Origin: JAGWRA01 sp035534615 | GTDB lineage: Bacteria; Acidobacteriota; Vicinamibacteria; Vicinamibacterales; CAVVIG01 | Reading direction: 5' to 3' | Assembly (NCBI GenBank): GCA_035534615.1 | Contig: DATLRO010000101.1 | Span: 1 to 64,000, forward strand | Length of the DNA: 64,000 bases | Shown here: positions 63,058 to 64,000 of the stretch, in pieces | Layout of the letters: each line of letters starts with the position of its first letter | Numbering within the stretch: the stretch's first letter is position 1 | Program-made: the position numbers and the translations under genes | Notes under the pieces: generated by a model | Told to the model about the DNA's origin: nothing | Databases searched by the model: none | The model's input: only the letters and a program-made list of their open reading frames with translations

Positions 63058-64000
63058 CTACTTCACCAGACCGGCCAGCTGGCGCAGCACGTACGGCAGG
63101 ATGCCGCCGTGCCGGAACGCGATCAGCTCTTCCGGCGTGTCGATGCGGGCGGTTGCGGTGAACGTCTTCTCGCGCCCGCCGGCGTCCTTCGCCTTCACGG
63201 TCACGTCGCCGCCCGGCCGGAGCCCCCGGGCGATGCCGGTCAGCTCGAACGCCTCCTGCCCGGTGAGCCCGAGCGCCGCCACGTGCTCGCCCGCCTTGAA
63301 CTGCAGCGGCAGCACGCCCATGTTCACGAGGTTGCTGCGGTGGATGCGCTCGAAGCTCTCCGCGACGACGGCCCGGACGCCGAGCAGGACCGTCCCCTTG
63401 GCGGCCCAGTCGCGCGACGATCCCGACCCGTACTCCTTCCCCGCCAGCACGAGCAGCGGGACGCCGGCCTTCTGATATCGCATCGCGGCGTCGTAGATCG
63501 TCATCTCCTCGCCGTCGGGCTGGAAGCGCGTCCATCCGCCCTCGGTCCCGGGCGCGAGCTGATTGCGCAGCCGGATGTTGGCGAACGTGCCGCGCATCAT
63601 CACCTCGTGGTTCCCGCGGCGGGCGCCGAACGAGTTGAAGTCGCGCGGCGGCACGCCGTGCGCCACCAGATACCGGCCGGCCGGTCCGTCGGCCGGGATC
63701 GACCCGGCCGGCGAAATGTGATCCGTCGTCACGCTGTCGCCGAGCAGCGCGAGCGCCCGCGCCCCGGTGATGTCCCGCAGCGGCGCCGGCTCCGGCTGCA
63801 GATCCTCGAAGAACGGCGGATTGCGGATGTAGGTCGACGCCTCGTCCCACGCGAACCGGTCGCCCGTCGGCACGGCCAGCGACCGCCACCGGTCGTCGCC
63901 CCGGAACACGTCGGCGTACTGCTCGCGGAACATCTCGGCCTTCACCGATTCCAGGGCCGTCTGAATCTCCGCCTGGCTCGGCCACAGGTCCTTCAGGTAC
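63058..64000 (-). CDS. acnA: Aconitate hydratase, C-terminal part (5' end beyond window)
   Basis: C-terminal ~313 residues of an AcnA-type aconitase, which interconverts citrate and isocitrate in the TCA cycle using a [4Fe-4S] cluster. The visible part enters at YLKDLWPSQAEIQTALESV near the right edge and contains the swivel domain. Diagnostic motifs are LALLGDSVTTDHISPAGSI, FNSFGARRGNHEVMMRGTFA and LAGKEYGSGSSRDWAAKGT, then ESFERIHRSNLVNMGVLPL. The three cluster cysteines lie in the missing part. The C terminus ends LPYVLRQLAGLVK. The stop is followed by a good intrinsic terminator and then queG. Confidence 0.96.
   Translation of the reverse strand, partial: YLKDLWPSQAEIQTALESVKAEMFREQYADVFRGDDRWRSLAVPTGDRFAWDEASTYIRNPPFFEDLQPEPAPLRDITGARALALLGDSVTTDHISPAGSIPADGPAGRYLVAHGVPPRDFNSFGARRGNHEVMMRGTFANIRLRNQLAPGTEGGWTRFQPDGEEMTIYDAAMRYQKAGVPLLVLAGKEYGSGSSRDWAAKGTVLLGVRAVVAESFERIHRSNLVNMGVLPLQFKAGEHVAALGLTGQEAFELTGIARGLRPGGDVTVKAKDAGGREKTFTATARIDTPEELIAFRHGGILPYVLRQLAGLVK

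Overview
The window is high-GC DNA, dense with genes on both strands. It looks like a chromosomal segment of an Acidobacteriota bacterium, probably of the Vicinamibacteria kind. That reading rests on gene content rather than a marker gene: a PadR regulator paired with a MacB/ADOP-type duplicated permease, two large sortilin-like BNR-propeller exoproteins, a TolB-propeller metallopeptidase with a C-terminal barrel, and many TonB/RND/cytochrome c envelope proteins typical of a diderm. No rRNA, tRNA, CRISPR array, transposase or phage module is visible.

Layout. 1-8.6 kb: an OmpR/PhoB-type response regulator (cut by the left edge), a PII-like protein, then a TolC / adaptor / RND efflux operon. 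Matching Pho-box-like direct repeats sit before the PII-like gene and, on the other strand, before tolC. A 160-bp inverted-repeat element lies between the adaptor and pump genes. 8.6-16.4 kb: TonB-dependent receptor, RIC/YtfE di-iron repair protein with an FNR-like site, HAD phosphatase, a cupredoxin and di-haem cytochrome c pair, and HtrA protease. 16.5-23.4 kb: peptidase-propeller-barrel protein, SPW membrane protein, ABC exporter, pyrophosphatase. 23.4-33.3 kb: two BNR exoproteins flanking the PadR-permease pair. 33.5-41 kb: lipid kinase and rhomboid, BipA, zinc alcohol dehydrogenase-like enzyme, FmdB-type zinc ribbon, NDP-forming acyl-CoA synthetase. 41-48.4 kb: CsoR-CopA copper efflux with a clear CsoR operator, di-haem peroxidase, a secreted OB-like protein, a frameshifted outer-membrane barrel gene, a SHOCT peptide, and a GT39-like glycosyltransferase. 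48.4-59.6 kb: a stress island with P2-type cation ATPase, MgtC/DUF4010 protein, Hsp20, tandem-domain USP, CBS protein, AI-2E-family permease, holin-like membrane protein, an oxidase-I/NnrS-like membrane protein, a 3-hydroxyisobutyrate dehydrogenase-like enzyme and a Crp/Fnr regulator. 59.6-64 kb: M49-like peptidase, YqgE, QueG and the C-terminal part of aconitase.

How the genes fit together. Two themes recur. The first is envelope and copper homeostasis: RND efflux, CsoR/CopA, cupredoxin, c-type cytochromes, HtrA. The second is low-oxygen or nitrosative stress: YtfE-like repair, a Crp/Fnr regulator, and a Hsp20-USP-CBS-cation ATPase set that resembles hypoxia/dormancy regulons known elsewhere. 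Several regulatory sites read from the sequence (twin Pho-type promoters, CsoR box, FNR-like dyad at -41.5, a -24/-12 sigma-54 promoter, a PadR-type operator) are the most testable new observations. All functions are assigned from sequence motifs alone.
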